This document shows, one piece after another, positions 32,970 through 42,721 of a DNA stretch of 64,000 bases (position 1 is its first letter; each line of letters begins with the position of its first letter). The notes under the pieces are model-generated. The model ran no database searches, was not told the origin of the DNA, and saw nothing but the letters and a program-made list of their open reading frames with translations. Made by a program: the position numbers and the translations under genes. The DNA is taken from positions 1 through 64,000 of the forward strand of contig JADKDZ010000029.1 of assembly GCA_016718265.1 (NCBI GenBank). Reading direction: 5' to 3'. The stretch comes from Uliginosibacterium sp. (lineage in GTDB: Bacteria > Pseudomonadota > Gammaproteobacteria > Burkholderiales > Rhodocyclaceae).

Positions 32970-34445
32970 TTACCGGTTGCGCGCCTTGTAGAAACGGAAG
33001 TTGTCGAACGGCTCGAAGGGCGCATAGACCGCTACCCCGCTGGCAGGTGCCTCCAGGTTAACGAAGCCGCCGCCCGTCTTGATGGGCGGTCGCTCCGGAT
33101 CCATCAGGTCACGCAACGGGACGCTGCTATAAACATGTGGCACCGGGATGAAGACCGTCTCCTTGAAGGGCTTGCGACCGAGGTTGATCACCACGAAGAC
33201 GTACTCGCCCGGCACCTCGGTATGGCGGGCGAAGACCAGCGCGTTGCTGTCCTGACGGTCGCCCAGCATCACGAGCGCACCGTGCTGCAGTGCCGCGTGT
33301 TGCGCGCGGAGCGCGATCATCCGGCTGATGAATGCGCGCATCGGCGCTTCCCACTGATCTTCTTCCCACACCATCGGACGACGGCAATCCGGGTCGTCGG
33401 CGCCTTGCATGCCGTTCTCTTCACCGTAGTAGACCAACGGGATACCCGGTAGCGTGAACTGCGCCGCAATGGCGAGCTGGCGCAGCTTGAGGTCCGGAAT
33501 CGCGGTACGTAGCCGCATCGTGTCGTGGCTTGAGAGCATCAACCACGAATTCAGCGAGCCTTCGTGGCCGCAGGCCAGGTAGTAGTCCTGCATCGCCAGG
33601 TTGATCTGGCGATGGTTGATGTCCCCTGCCAGCCAGGCCAGGATGGCCTCGCGGAAGTAATAGTTCATCATTCCCGTAAAGCCGCTGCCGTCGAGCCAGC
33701 CGCCTGCATACGCGATCAACTCACCCAGCAACTGCGCCTCCGGAAACCGTGGCTTGATCGCAGCGCGCATGCGGCGTGCTGTCTTGAGGCCGAGGTCTTG
33801 CGCGGTGTCGAAACGCCAGCCGCTGATGCCCATCTCCAGATAGTGCGCCAGAAAGCTGTCGGAACCCTTGAAGAGGATCTCCTGCAAGGCTTCATTTTCC
33901 AGATTCAACTCAGCCAGGTACTCGTTTCCCCACCAGCACTGATGCTTGCCGTTGGCATCGAAAGTGAACCAGTCCCGGTAGGGTGCTTCGCCACGCTTGG
34001 CGGCCAGAAACCATGGGTTGTGGTAATTCACGTGGTTGAGCACCGCATCCAGAATCACGCCCATGTCACGCTTCTTGAGTTCGCTGATCAGGTGTTTGAG
34101 CGTCTTCTCATCGCCGAACATCGGGTCGACTTTGAAAAAGTCGACGGCGTCGTACTTGTGGTTCGACGGCGCCTTGAAAATCGGCGTGAAGTACAAGCTT
34201 GTCACGCCCAGGGACTGCAGATAATCGAGTTTATCGATCACCCCCTGAAGATCGCCACCGTAGAAGACCTTGCCCGGGCCCTCCGTTTCGCCTGGACGAG
34301 GTGCCGGCAACTCATGCCAGCCCCGCCTGGCGTTGCCTTTGGCGTGGTACACCGGCAAGGCCAGTTTGCTGGCGCTGGTGTGAGGTGCCCCGATTGCAAA
34401 GCGCTCGGGAAAAATCTGGTACACAACTTCCGATCGGCGTGCCAT
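32970..34445 (-). CDS. GH13 alpha-glucan hydrolase (neopullulanase/cyclomaltodextrinase-like)
   Basis: 491 residues. The TIM barrel has VYQIFPERFA, GDLQGVIDKLDYLQSLGVTS, catalytic nucleophile in GWRFDTAQDL, acid/base in LLGELI and transition-state Asp in LSSHDTMR. No signal peptide, so cytoplasmic, acting on imported maltodextrins. ATG 34445 is used because the family start VVYQIFPERF follows; the longer frame upstream is not conserved. A LacI-family-like operator lies 47 bases upstream. Confidence 0.9.
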   Translation of the reverse strand: MARRSEVVYQIFPERFAIGAPHTSASKLALPVYHAKGNARRGWHELPAPRPGETEGPGKVFYGGDLQGVIDKLDYLQSLGVTSLYFTPIFKAPSNHKYDAVDFFKVDPMFGDEKTLKHLISELKKRDMGVILDAVLNHVNYHNPWFLAAKRGEAPYRDWFTFDANGKHQCWWGNEYLAELNLENEALQEILFKGSDSFLAHYLEMGISGWRFDTAQDLGLKTARRMRAAIKPRFPEAQLLGELIAYAGGWLDGSGFTGMMNYYFREAILAWLAGDINHRQINLAMQDYYLACGHEGSLNSWLMLSSHDTMRLRTAIPDLKLRQLAIAAQFTLPGIPLVYYGEENGMQGADDPDCRRPMVWEEDQWEAPMRAFISRMIALRAQHAALQHGALVMLGDRQDSNALVFARHTEVPGEYVFVVINLGRKPFKETVFIPVPHVYSSVPLRDLMDPERPPIKTGGGFVNLEAPASGVAVYAPFEPFDNFRFYKARNR

Positions 34446-34491
34446 GGTTTTCTCTCTGGAACAAGTGGGATTCAGAAGATCAAATCGAGAT

Positions 34492-34505
34492 TGTAAGCGC
34501 TTACA
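34492..34505. promoter_or_regulatory. LacI-family operator-like palindrome
   Basis: TGTAAGCGCTTACA is a perfect 14-bp palindrome with the central CG typical of LacI/CcpA-type operators. It sits between the divergent amylase and yggX-ppgK genes. A sugar-responsive repressor, not in this window, is inferred. Confidence 0.75.
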
Positions 34506-34725
34506 GTGGCAAATCTTCGCCCAAACTGCAAGTGCTGCATACAGAAATGCGCGTGCCGGGTGGTATCTCTGCCCTGTCGTTTTACCGGCTAAGCCCCTAC
34601 AATTGCGCTCTCGTTTCCGGCTTCGGCAAAATCTCGTCGCTCCGTCAAACCCACCGCACGCCAAGGGTTTTGAAGGTTCTCTGGCGAATCCGGACTACCA
34701 CCACCCTTGCTACAGGAATCACGTC

Positions 34726-34998
34726 ATGGCTCGCATGGTGAAATGCATCAAGCTCGGCATCGAAGCGGAAGGCCTCGATCTGCCCCCGCTGCCCGGCGCC
34801 TTGGGTAAGAAAGTCTGGGAGAGCGTCTCCAAAGAAGCATGGCAACAGTGGGTTCGCCATCAGACCATGCTGATCAACGAGAACCGGCTGAGTCTGGTCG
34901 ACCCGAAAGCGCGTCAGTACCTCGCTGAACAGATGGAGCGCCATTTTTTCGGTAGCGGTGCAGATGCCGCGTCAGGCTATGTCCCGCCCGCTCAATAA
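34726..34998 (+). CDS. yggX: YggX, Fe(II)-trafficking protein
   Basis: 90 residues beginning MARMVKCIKLGIEAEGLDLP, full family length. Protects Fe-S proteins from oxidative damage. AGGA lies about nine bases before ATG 34726. Confidence 0.93.
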   Translation: MARMVKCIKLGIEAEGLDLPPLPGALGKKVWESVSKEAWQQWVRHQTMLINENRLSLVDPKARQYLAEQMERHFFGSGADAASGYVPPAQ

Positions 34999-35028
34999 GC
35001 GGCGATTGCTGCGATCAGGAGAGAGCTA

Positions 35029-35775
35029 GTGCACATTCTAGGCGTTGATATCGGCGGGTCCGGCATCAAAGGGGCCATCGTTGACACCGTGACGGGTGAG
35101 CTGGTCAGCGAGCGCATCCGCATCGAGACCCCGCAACCTGCCACCCCGGAGGCCGTCGGGCTGACCGTCAAAGACCTGGCGCAGCGCCACGCGTGGACGG
35201 GCCCGATCGGCATTGGTTTTCCCGCTGCCATCCAGCACGGGATCGCACGCACGGCCGCCAATGTCGACAAAACCTTCATCGGCTTGTCGATCGCTGAGCT
35301 GTTCTCGTCGCAGACCGGCTGCCCGGTGTACGTGGCCAATGACGCCGACGTCGCGGGGATTGCCGAAATGCGCTTTGGCGCCGGCAAGGCGAATACGGGA
35401 GTGGTATTGATCGTCACCATCGGCACCGGCTTGGGCACTGCGCTATTCACGAACGGCCAGTTGCTCCCGAATACCGAGCTCGGCCACATCTACCTCGACA
35501 ACGGCATCGAAGCCGAGCGTTTCGCGTCAGAAGCCACAAAAAACGCCGAAGAGCTGAAGTGGAAACAGTGGGGGGTACGCTTCAACCACTACCTGAGCAC
35601 GATGGAGGCACTGCTTTGGCCGGATCTGGTCATCCTGGGCGGTGGCGCCAGCGCGAAGCTGGAGAAATTCGCCGAACTGCTGACCATCCAGGCGCCCATC
35701 GTCGCCGCTAGGTTCCTCAACCAGGCAGGCATTGTTGGCGCGGCTTTGTATGCTGAGACCCAGATAAAAAACTGA
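35029..35775 (+). CDS. ppgK: Polyphosphate glucokinase (ROK family)
   Basis: 248 residues, GTG start after CAGGAGAG. ROK motifs: LGVDIGGSGIKGAIVD, VYVANDADVAGI and TIGTGLGTALF. PPGK uses polyphosphate or ATP to phosphorylate glucose, a logical partner of the divergent glucan hydrolase. Confidence 0.93.
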   Translation: MHILGVDIGGSGIKGAIVDTVTGELVSERIRIETPQPATPEAVGLTVKDLAQRHAWTGPIGIGFPAAIQHGIARTAANVDKTFIGLSIAELFSSQTGCPVYVANDADVAGIAEMRFGAGKANTGVVLIVTIGTGLGTALFTNGQLLPNTELGHIYLDNGIEAERFASEATKNAEELKWKQWGVRFNHYLSTMEALLWPDLVILGGGASAKLEKFAELLTIQAPIVAARFLNQAGIVGAALYAETQIKN

Positions 35776-35862
35776 GCTCATCGTAAAACTTCGCAGTACC
35801 AAATCAATGCGATAGCGCAGTTTGCACTAGAATCGCGACTTTCCATTACCGAGTTCCCGTTC

Positions 35863-36759
35863 ATGAGTCAGCCCTTATTCGAGTCCACCGTCCAGAGCCT
35901 CCCTTTGCTTGGGCGTGGCAAGGTACGCGATATATACGCGGTGGACAGCGACAAGCTGCTGATCGTCACCTCTGACCGGCTTTCCGCCTTCGACGTGGTG
36001 TTGCCCGATCCAATTCCCAACAAGGGCCGTGTGCTGACCCAGACGGCGTTGTTCTGGTTCGAGCGCCTCGGCCACATCCTGCCCAGCCAGCTGACCGGCA
36101 TTGCCCCCGAAGATGTGGTCGATCCGCACGAGCGCGAGCAGGTCGCCGGCCGTGCGCTGGTCGTCAAGCGCCTCAAGCCCTTGCCGATCGAAGCGGTCGT
36201 CCGGGGTTACATCATCGGCTCGGGGTGGAAGGATTACCAGAAGACCGGCAAGGTTTGCGGTATCGAATTGCCCGCCGGCCTCTCGATGGCCGCCCGCTTG
36301 GCCGATCCGCTGTTCACGCCTTCCACCAAGGCCGAACAAGGCGCGCACGACGAGAATATCGATTTCGCCCAGTGCGAGGCGCTCATGGGCAGCGCGCTTG
36401 CCAGCAAGGCCAAGGATGCAGCACTGCGCCTCTATTCCGAAGCACGTGACTATGCAGCGTCTCGCGGCATCATCATCGCCGACACCAAGTTCGAGTTCGG
36501 CCTGGATAACGGCGGCACGCTCTACCTCATCGACGAGGCCTTGACGCCCGACTCCTCGCGCTTCTGGGCAGCCGATGGCTACCGCGAAGGCATCTCGCCC
36601 CCCTCGTACGACAAGCAGTTTGTGCGCGATTATCTGGAAACGCTCGACTGGAACAAGACGGCGCCGGGGCCACATCTGCCGGAAGACGTGATTGCGAAAA
36701 CCAGTGCCAAGTACGTCGAAGCCTATGAAAGGCTGACGGGCAAGCCACTCGCCCTGTAA
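35863..36759 (+). CDS. purC: SAICAR synthetase
   Basis: 298 residues with LGRGKVRDIYAVDSDKLLIV, SDRLSAFDVVLPDPIPNKG, VVRGYIIGSGWKDYQKTG and IADTKFEFG. Joins CAIR and aspartate in purine synthesis. TAGAAT shortly upstream is a possible -10 box. Followed by a strong terminator. Confidence 0.97.
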   Translation: MSQPLFESTVQSLPLLGRGKVRDIYAVDSDKLLIVTSDRLSAFDVVLPDPIPNKGRVLTQTALFWFERLGHILPSQLTGIAPEDVVDPHEREQVAGRALVVKRLKPLPIEAVVRGYIIGSGWKDYQKTGKVCGIELPAGLSMAARLADPLFTPSTKAEQGAHDENIDFAQCEALMGSALASKAKDAALRLYSEARDYAASRGIIIADTKFEFGLDNGGTLYLIDEALTPDSSRFWAADGYREGISPPSYDKQFVRDYLETLDWNKTAPGPHLPEDVIAKTSAKYVEAYERLTGKPLAL

Positions 36760-36790
36760 ATCCGCGGCGGCGTAGCGCTGTTGGCACCAG

Positions 36791-36818
36791 ATGGCCGGAA
36801 CTACCGGCCATTTTCTTT
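36791..36818 (+). terminator. Intrinsic terminator after purC
   Basis: ATGGCCGG (36791-36798), loop AACTA, CCGGCCAT (36804-36811), then TTTCTTT. It can also serve the convergent HDOD gene. Confidence 0.85.
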
Positions 36819-36822
36819 GGCG

Positions 36823-37677
36823 TCAGCCCGCCAGCATGGCGAGTGCGGCGGCACGTTTCACGCGGGCTTCGTCAAGCAGGCGGTTCATGATTTCAGGATC
36901 CACCTCCTTGAAAGCCGCGCGCCGCATCTCCAGCTGATCTTCCAGCGACACGGTGCTGAAGGGATTCGGCGTGCCTGCCGCACTGTTGGCAAGGAAGATG
37001 ATGTCCGAGAGCTTTTGCGGGGGCCAAACACCCGTACACACATCCTGATTGTCCAGCGCATCAACGATCACATCGGGCGTCCCCAAGGAGCGCAGCACGG
37101 CCTGGCCGACCTGCTTGTCCCAGCATAGGATGAACTCCGCCAGCTCGCTCTGCTCTTCCAGCAACTCCGGGTAATCGTGCGCCCGTGACAACAGGTAAAA
37201 CTGACCGATGTCATGCACCATGCCTGCCAGCATGGCGGTATCCGGCGTCGCGTTTTCCAGCTGTACGCAGATCGCAAAGGACAGCGATGCAACGTCCAGC
37301 GAGTGTCGCCAGAGCTGCTCGGCCAGCCGGATAACCGGCGCAAACTCGGCCGCAGTGGCGAGCTGATCGCCAATCACGGCAAACGCCAGTGTGCGCGCAT
37401 TGTTGACACCCACCCGCATCAAGGCCCGCAGTACATCCGTCACACTGGTGCCGGAGGGGTTGTAGAAAGCGGAATTCGCCATCCGCAGCAGCTTGACCGA
37501 GAGCACCGGTTCCAGGCTGATCGCCTTGCTGACCGCGCTCATCCCGGCGTCGGACTCCAGCGCGCGGCGGATCATCACTGCGGCCTGCATGCTCGTCGGG
37601 AAGACGAATTCCCCGGTGCGTAATTCGCGTTCAATCACATCGCTGAACGCGGCCCGGCGATCTCTGGTCTCAGTCAT
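36823..37677 (-). CDS. HDOD-domain signalling protein
   Basis: 284 residues. The HDOD fold is visible from LEPVLSVKLLRMANSAFY through VGVNNARTLAFAVIGDQL to LAGMVHDIGQFYLL. A single domain with no kinase or EAL fused. HDOD proteins regulate gene expression or motility without HD hydrolase activity. ATG 37677 with GGGGAG upstream. Confidence 0.88.
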   Translation of the reverse strand: MTETRDRRAAFSDVIERELRTGEFVFPTSMQAAVMIRRALESDAGMSAVSKAISLEPVLSVKLLRMANSAFYNPSGTSVTDVLRALMRVGVNNARTLAFAVIGDQLATAAEFAPVIRLAEQLWRHSLDVASLSFAICVQLENATPDTAMLAGMVHDIGQFYLLSRAHDYPELLEEQSELAEFILCWDKQVGQAVLRSLGTPDVIVDALDNQDVCTGVWPPQKLSDIIFLANSAAGTPNPFSTVSLEDQLEMRRAAFKEVDPEIMNRLLDEARVKRAAALAMLAG

Positions 37678-37766
37678 TTTTAAAAACTCCCCGTCGGTTT
37701 TACGCAATCTTCCCCGTGATTTCGGCACAATCTGCCCTGAACTTCAGGCTTATTACCCACACGACC

Positions 37767-39833
37767 ATGACGAACCCCTTGCTCGACACCCGCGGCCTGC
37801 CGCACTTTGACACTGTGACGCCCGCGCATGTCGCGCCGGCTATCGCCCAACTGCTGGCCGACGGCCGCGCACTGATCGCTGCGCAAAGCGCGTCGGAGAC
37901 CCCCGCGACGTGGGACGCCTTCGTCGCGCCCATGATCGACGCAGGCGAGCGCCTGTCACGTGCCTGGGGTGTTGTCAGCCATCTGCATGGCGTCATGGAT
38001 ACCCCTGACTGGCGAGAAGCCTACAACGCCATGCTGCCGGAAGTCACCCGCTACTACAGCGAGCTGGGGCAAAACCTCGCCCTGTTCGTGAAGTACAAGA
38101 CCCTGCGCGAGAGCGATGCCTATCAGCACCTGTCGCCCACCCGGCAACGCGTCATCAGCAACGAGCTGCGCGATTTCCGCCTCTCCGGCGCCGAGCTTCC
38201 TGACGATCAGAAACCGCGCTTCCAGGCCATCCAGGAAGAACTGGCCGCGCTGGCCGCCAAGTTCTCCGAGAATCTGCTGGATTCGACCAACGCCTTCAGC
38301 GAGCACGTTACCGACCCCGCGCTGCTGGCAGGCATTCCCGACGACGTGGTCGCCGCCGCGCGCGCCGCCGCCGAGCGCCAAGACAAGCCCGGCTGGCTCT
38401 TCAGCCTGCAGATGCCGTCTTACCTGCCCGTGCTGCAGTACGCCGAGAACCGCGACCTGCGGGCCCGCATGTATCGCGCCTACGCCACACGCGCATCCGA
38501 GTTCTCGGCCGAGGCCGGCCACCCCGAGTGGGACAATACGCCCCTGATCGCCCGCATCCTCGCACTGCGGGCCGAGCTGGCCGGCATGCTCGGCTTCTCA
38601 GGCTACGCCGAGCTGTCACTGGTCCCGAAGATGGCCGACACGCCGGATCAGGTCTTCGATTTCCTGCGTCAGCTCGCCCACCGGGCCAAGCCGTTTGCCG
38701 AACGCGACATGCAGGAGCTTCGTGCCTTCGCCGCCAGCGAGTTGCAGCTCGACACCCTGGAAGCCTGGGACATTCCCTGGGCGGCTGAGCGGCTGCGGGA
38801 GGCGCGCTATGCGTTCTCCGAACAGGACGTGAAGCAGTACTTCCCCGAGCCCAAGGTCCTTACCGGGCTGTTTAGCGTCGTCGAGAACCTGTTTGGCGTC
38901 AGCCTCCGTGAAGACCAGGCGCCCGTGTGGCACCCCGATGTCCGCTTCTTCCGCATCGAGCGCGAAGGCCAGCTCGTCGGTCAGTTCTACCTCGACCTCT
39001 ACGCGCGCGACACCAAGCGCGGCGGCGCCTGGATGGACAGCGCCATCACCCGCCGCCAGCTGGCAGGCGGCACGCAGACGCCGGTCGCCTACCTCGTCTG
39101 CAATTTCCCGGGCCCGGTGGGCGACAAGCCCGCGAGCTTCAGCCACGACGACGTCCAGACCCTCTTCCACGAAGCCGGGCATGGCCTGCACCATCTGCTC
39201 ACCCAGGTGGACGAGCTCTGGGTCTCCGGCATCGCCGGGGTGGAGTGGGATGCGGTCGAGCTCCCCAGCCAGTTCATGGAGAACTTCTGCTGGGAGTGGG
39301 ATGTACTCTCCACCATGACGGCCCATGTCGACACCGGCGAACCCTTGCCCCGTGCGTTGTTTGACAAGATGTTGGCGGCGCGCAACTTCCAGAGCGGCAT
39401 GCAAACCGTCCGGCAGCTCGAATTTGCACTCTTTGATTTGCGCCTGCATCATGAGTCCACCCCGGCTCAGGCACAGGACGCACAGACCGTGATCAACGAA
39501 GTGCGTGCCGAAGTCGCCGTGGTCACCCCGCCCGCCTGGCAGCGCTTCCCGAACAGTTTTTCGCATATCTTTGCGGGGGGCTACGCGGCGGGCTATTACA
39601 GTTACAAGTGGGCAGAAGTCTTGTCGGCCGATGCCTACGAGGCGTTTGAAGAAGCCCGGCAGGCCGGCAAGAGCGTGCTGGATCGCGAGACAGGGCAGCG
39701 CTTCCTCGCCGCCATTCTCGCGGTAGGCGGCTCGCGGCCGGCGCTGGAATCCTTCCGCGCGTTTCGCGGGCGTGAGCCGCGCATCGACGCCTTGCTTCGG
39801 CACAGCGGCATGGTGGAAAGCAGTCAGGTTTAA
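37767..39833 (+). CDS. prlC: Oligopeptidase A (M3 peptidase)
   Basis: 688 residues. Zinc motif FHEAGHGLHHLL (HEXXH), downstream ligand in GVEWDAVELPSQFMENF and substrate region SYKWAEVLSADAY. It degrades signal peptides and small peptides in the cytoplasm. ATG 37767 is the family start MTNPLLDTRGLP. Confidence 0.95.
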   Translation: MTNPLLDTRGLPHFDTVTPAHVAPAIAQLLADGRALIAAQSASETPATWDAFVAPMIDAGERLSRAWGVVSHLHGVMDTPDWREAYNAMLPEVTRYYSELGQNLALFVKYKTLRESDAYQHLSPTRQRVISNELRDFRLSGAELPDDQKPRFQAIQEELAALAAKFSENLLDSTNAFSEHVTDPALLAGIPDDVVAAARAAAERQDKPGWLFSLQMPSYLPVLQYAENRDLRARMYRAYATRASEFSAEAGHPEWDNTPLIARILALRAELAGMLGFSGYAELSLVPKMADTPDQVFDFLRQLAHRAKPFAERDMQELRAFAASELQLDTLEAWDIPWAAERLREARYAFSEQDVKQYFPEPKVLTGLFSVVENLFGVSLREDQAPVWHPDVRFFRIEREGQLVGQFYLDLYARDTKRGGAWMDSAITRRQLAGGTQTPVAYLVCNFPGPVGDKPASFSHDDVQTLFHEAGHGLHHLLTQVDELWVSGIAGVEWDAVELPSQFMENFCWEWDVLSTMTAHVDTGEPLPRALFDKMLAARNFQSGMQTVRQLEFALFDLRLHHESTPAQAQDAQTVINEVRAEVAVVTPPAWQRFPNSFSHIFAGGYAAGYYSYKWAEVLSADAYEAFEEARQAGKSVLDRETGQRFLAAILAVGGSRPALESFRAFRGREPRIDALLRHSGMVESSQV

Positions 39834-39847
39834 TACGGAGAATCAGC

Positions 39848-40339
39848 ATGATACGGGCTTGCGCAGTAGCACTCTTGGCACTGGGAATGACGCTCGGCAC
39901 GGTCGCCCAGGCAGAGGTTTATCGCTGGGTCGACAAGAATGGCAAGGTGCAGTATTCCGATGTGCCGCCCAACGATGTGAATGCACAGCCCCGCAAGCTG
40001 GGCGAGAACACCATCGAGGTCGACAAGCTGCCCTACGAGGTGCGCAAGGCCGCCGAGGCCGCGCCGATCACCTTCTATTCCTCGCCCGACTACAAGGAAG
40101 CGTCTGACGCCGCGCGCAATCTGCTGAAGGCGCGCAAGCTGCCCTTCACCGAAAAGCCGGTGAAGACGACCGAGGATGCCAAGGAGCTGGTCAAGCAACT
40201 GGGCAAGGCGCCCATGGTGCCGGCGCTGGCAGTGGGCAGCAAGGTGGTGGAAGGCTTCAGCGAAAGCAACTGGAACAACGCCATCGATGCCGCCGGCTAC
40301 CCCAAGCCCGTGAAACTCAAAGGGGCTGAGAAGGAATAA
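39848..40339 (+). CDS. DUF4124 protein fused to a redox-dead glutaredoxin fold
   Basis: 163 residues. A signal peptide ends at AQA. DUF4124 follows (EVYRWVDKNGKVQYSDVPP), then a glutaredoxin-like domain from APITFYSSPDYKEASDAARN to GFSESNWNNAI. The usual CxxC (or CxxS) in the active loop is SSPDY, so redox catalysis is not expected. ACGGAG precedes the ATG. A periplasmic binding role is possible; unknown. Confidence 0.75.
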   Translation: MIRACAVALLALGMTLGTVAQAEVYRWVDKNGKVQYSDVPPNDVNAQPRKLGENTIEVDKLPYEVRKAAEAAPITFYSSPDYKEASDAARNLLKARKLPFTEKPVKTTEDAKELVKQLGKAPMVPALAVGSKVVEGFSESNWNNAIDAAGYPKPVKLKGAEKE

Positions 40340-40357
40340 GCCCGCCCTGCCCGATCT

Positions 40358-40387
40358 AACGCCCGCCGTCGGTGGGCGTTTTCTTTT
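40358..40387 (+). terminator. Intrinsic terminator
   Basis: ACGCCCGCC and GGTGGGCGT form a 9-bp stem around GTC, followed by TTTCTTTT. It ends the DUF4124 transcript just before the next gene. Confidence 0.85.
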
Positions 40388-40400
40388 GTGATTTCCGACC

Positions 40401-41084
40401 ATGCTCCCCTTCGTCAGCATCCTCACCCCCACGGCCAACCGCCGCCGCTTCATCCCGCAACTGCTGCGCAACTACCGGCGCCAGGATTACCCGGCCCATC
40501 GCATGGAACTGGTGGTGCTGGATGATGGCGACGACAAGGTCGAAGACCTGCTGCAAGGCCAGCCCGGCGTGCGCTACCTGCGCCGCGAGGAGCGACTGGC
40601 GCTGGGCCACAAGCGCAACCTGCTCACCGAGGCCGCGCTGGGCGACATCCTGGTGCACATGGACGATGACGACTACTACCCACCGCGCCGCGTCAGCGAC
40701 GCCGTGGCCCGCCTGAGCCGCAGCGAGGCGCAGATCGCCGGCTCCAGCCTGATGTACGTGTATGACTGCCTGCGCAACAAGGTCTTCCAGATGGGGCCGT
40801 TCGGGCCCAATCACGCCACCAACGGCACCTTTGCCTACAAGCGCGCCTATCTCGCCGAGAACCGCTTTGACGATGCCGCCATCATCCGCGACGAAGCCCT
40901 GTTTACCCGCGACTTCAGCCAGCCCATGGTGCAGCTCGACGCCCGCTCGGCCATCCTGTGCATCGCCCACGCCCAGAACACCTACACCAAGCACCTGGTC
41001 CACGAGGCGCCCTTCAAGCTGAAGGAGCTGGTCAAGTGCCCCGAATCCCTGCGGTTTTACCGCTACTTTGCCGGTAAGTCCTGA
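40401..41084 (+). CDS. Family 2 glycosyltransferase
   Basis: 227 residues, GT-A fold. VSILTPTANRRRFIPQLLRN, LVVLDDGDDKVEDL and ILVHMDDDDYYPP (DxD). No transmembrane helix, so a soluble transferase. The acceptor is unknown and no polysaccharide operon is adjacent. Confidence 0.82.
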   Translation: MLPFVSILTPTANRRRFIPQLLRNYRRQDYPAHRMELVVLDDGDDKVEDLLQGQPGVRYLRREERLALGHKRNLLTEAALGDILVHMDDDDYYPPRRVSDAVARLSRSEAQIAGSSLMYVYDCLRNKVFQMGPFGPNHATNGTFAYKRAYLAENRFDDAAIIRDEALFTRDFSQPMVQLDARSAILCIAHAQNTYTKHLVHEAPFKLKELVKCPESLRFYRYFAGKS

Positions 41085-41090
41085 AAACAC

Positions 41091-41129
41091 CTGCCTGGAG
41101 AACCGCATGGGGATTGGCTCTCCGGGCAG
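41091..41129 (+). repeat. 39-bp palindromic repeat, copy 6
   Basis: CTGCCTGGAGAACC, loop GCATGGGGATT, GGCTCTCCGGGCAG. It lies seven bases after the glycosyltransferase stop and upstream of lnt. Two mismatched or wobble pairs. Confidence 0.82.
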
Positions 41130-41220
41130 TGCCCGGGGGCCGGTTCCTGCACAGCGCCACATGCTTGTCACCCACCGCGCGTAGAATCGCGGCTTTGCTC
41201 ACCATGCCCCTTCCCCGACC

Positions 41221-42702
41221 ATGCGCGCGATGATGTTTGCCCTGCTGGCGGGCGCAGCCAGTGTGTTTGCCTTCGCGCCCTTCGGCGTGTCGCCCCTGGC
41301 CTTCGTCTGTCTCGGCACCCTGTTCATGCTGCTGCACCACGCGCCGTCCGCAAGGCGTGCGGCCGCCCTGGGCTTTGTCTGGGGGCTGGGCGCATTTCTG
41401 GCCGGGGTGGGCTGGCTGTATGTGGCGCTCCACCAATATGGCGGCATGCCGGCCCTCCTGGCGGGCCTGGCCGTGCTGCTGTTCTGCGCCTATCTTGCGC
41501 TCTTCCCGATGCTGGCCAGCGTGGTGTATCACCGCCTGCGCCGCCAGATCTGGTGGGCCGATGCGCTACTCGCCGGCGCAGCATGGGCAGGCAGCGAATA
41601 TCTGCGCGGCTGGCTGTTCACCGGCTTCCCCTGGCTGACCATCGGCTACACCCAGACGCCGCCCAGCCCACTGGCCGGCTGGGCGCCCGTATTCGGCGTG
41701 TTCGGGCTCAGCTTCATCGTCGCCAGCCTGGCCGCCCTCGCGGTCTCGGTACTCGCGGCGCTGCGCAGTCCCGCAAGCCGCCGTGCCTGGGCCCCGCTGC
41801 TGGCCGTGCTGATCGTCTGCCTCGCCGGCGCCGGCCTGCGCCGGGTGGCATGGACCACGCCGGTCGGGGAGCCCCTCGATGTCGCCCTGCTGCAGACCAA
41901 CATTCCGCAAGACCTGAAGTGGCAGCCCGAGCAAGTCATGCGCTGGCTGGAGCTGAACTATGCCCTCGTCGCCCGCCAGGAGGCGCGCCTCGTCGTGCTG
42001 CCCGAGACCAGCCTGCCCGTGCTCACCGAGCAGCTGCCGGCGGGCTACCTGGAGGCGCTCAAGGCCCGCATTGCCCCGCGCGGCGCCGATCTCATCGTCG
42101 GCGCCTTCACCCGCGAGGGCGAGCAGATCTTCAACAGCGCCTTCACCTTGGGCAGCGCGCCCGCGCAGCGCTACAGCAAGAACCACCTCGTGCCCTTCGG
42201 CGAGTACTCCCCGCCCCTGTTCGGCTGGTTTTACCGGCTGGCTGCCATTCCCATGTCCGACCAGTCCCGGGGCGGCAGCCCGCAGGCGCCGCTGGCCCTC
42301 GCCGGGCAGCAGATCGCCGTCAACATCTGCTACGAAGACGTGTTTGGCGCCGAACTGCTGCACGCCCTGCCGCAGGCGAGCATGCTGCTCAACCTCTCCA
42401 ACCTCGCCTGGTACGGTGATTCCCATGCCCAGCCCCAGCACCTGCAGATCGCACGCCTGCGCGCGCTGGAAACCGGCCGGCCCATGCTCCGCGCCACCAA
42501 TACCGGCATGACGGCCGTCATCCAGCCCGATGGCCAGGTCAGCGCCGCCCTGCCCGCCTTCCGCAGCGGCGCCCTGCGCCAGCGCGTCACCGGCTATCAG
42601 GGCCGCACCCCCTACACGCTATGGGCTGACTGGCCGCTGATCTTCGTCGCCCTCGGCGTCGTACTGGCCGCGTGGCGTCGCCGCGAGCAGGTGGCTTGCT
42701 GA
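41221..42702 (+). CDS. lnt: Apolipoprotein N-acyltransferase
   Basis: 493 residues. Several N-terminal helices (FAFAPFGVSPLAF), then the nitrilase domain with catalytic triad Glu in VVLPETSLPVL, Lys in YSKNHLVPFGEY and Cys in VNICYEDVFG. Third acyl transfer in lipoprotein maturation at the inner membrane. Often paired with corC elsewhere; not here. Confidence 0.95.
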   Translation: MRAMMFALLAGAASVFAFAPFGVSPLAFVCLGTLFMLLHHAPSARRAAALGFVWGLGAFLAGVGWLYVALHQYGGMPALLAGLAVLLFCAYLALFPMLASVVYHRLRRQIWWADALLAGAAWAGSEYLRGWLFTGFPWLTIGYTQTPPSPLAGWAPVFGVFGLSFIVASLAALAVSVLAALRSPASRRAWAPLLAVLIVCLAGAGLRRVAWTTPVGEPLDVALLQTNIPQDLKWQPEQVMRWLELNYALVARQEARLVVLPETSLPVLTEQLPAGYLEALKARIAPRGADLIVGAFTREGEQIFNSAFTLGSAPAQRYSKNHLVPFGEYSPPLFGWFYRLAAIPMSDQSRGGSPQAPLALAGQQIAVNICYEDVFGAELLHALPQASMLLNLSNLAWYGDSHAQPQHLQIARLRALETGRPMLRATNTGMTAVIQPDGQVSAALPAFRSGALRQRVTGYQGRTPYTLWADWPLIFVALGVVLAAWRRREQVAC

Positions 42703-42721
42703 GTGCCCCGTTGGCATGCGG

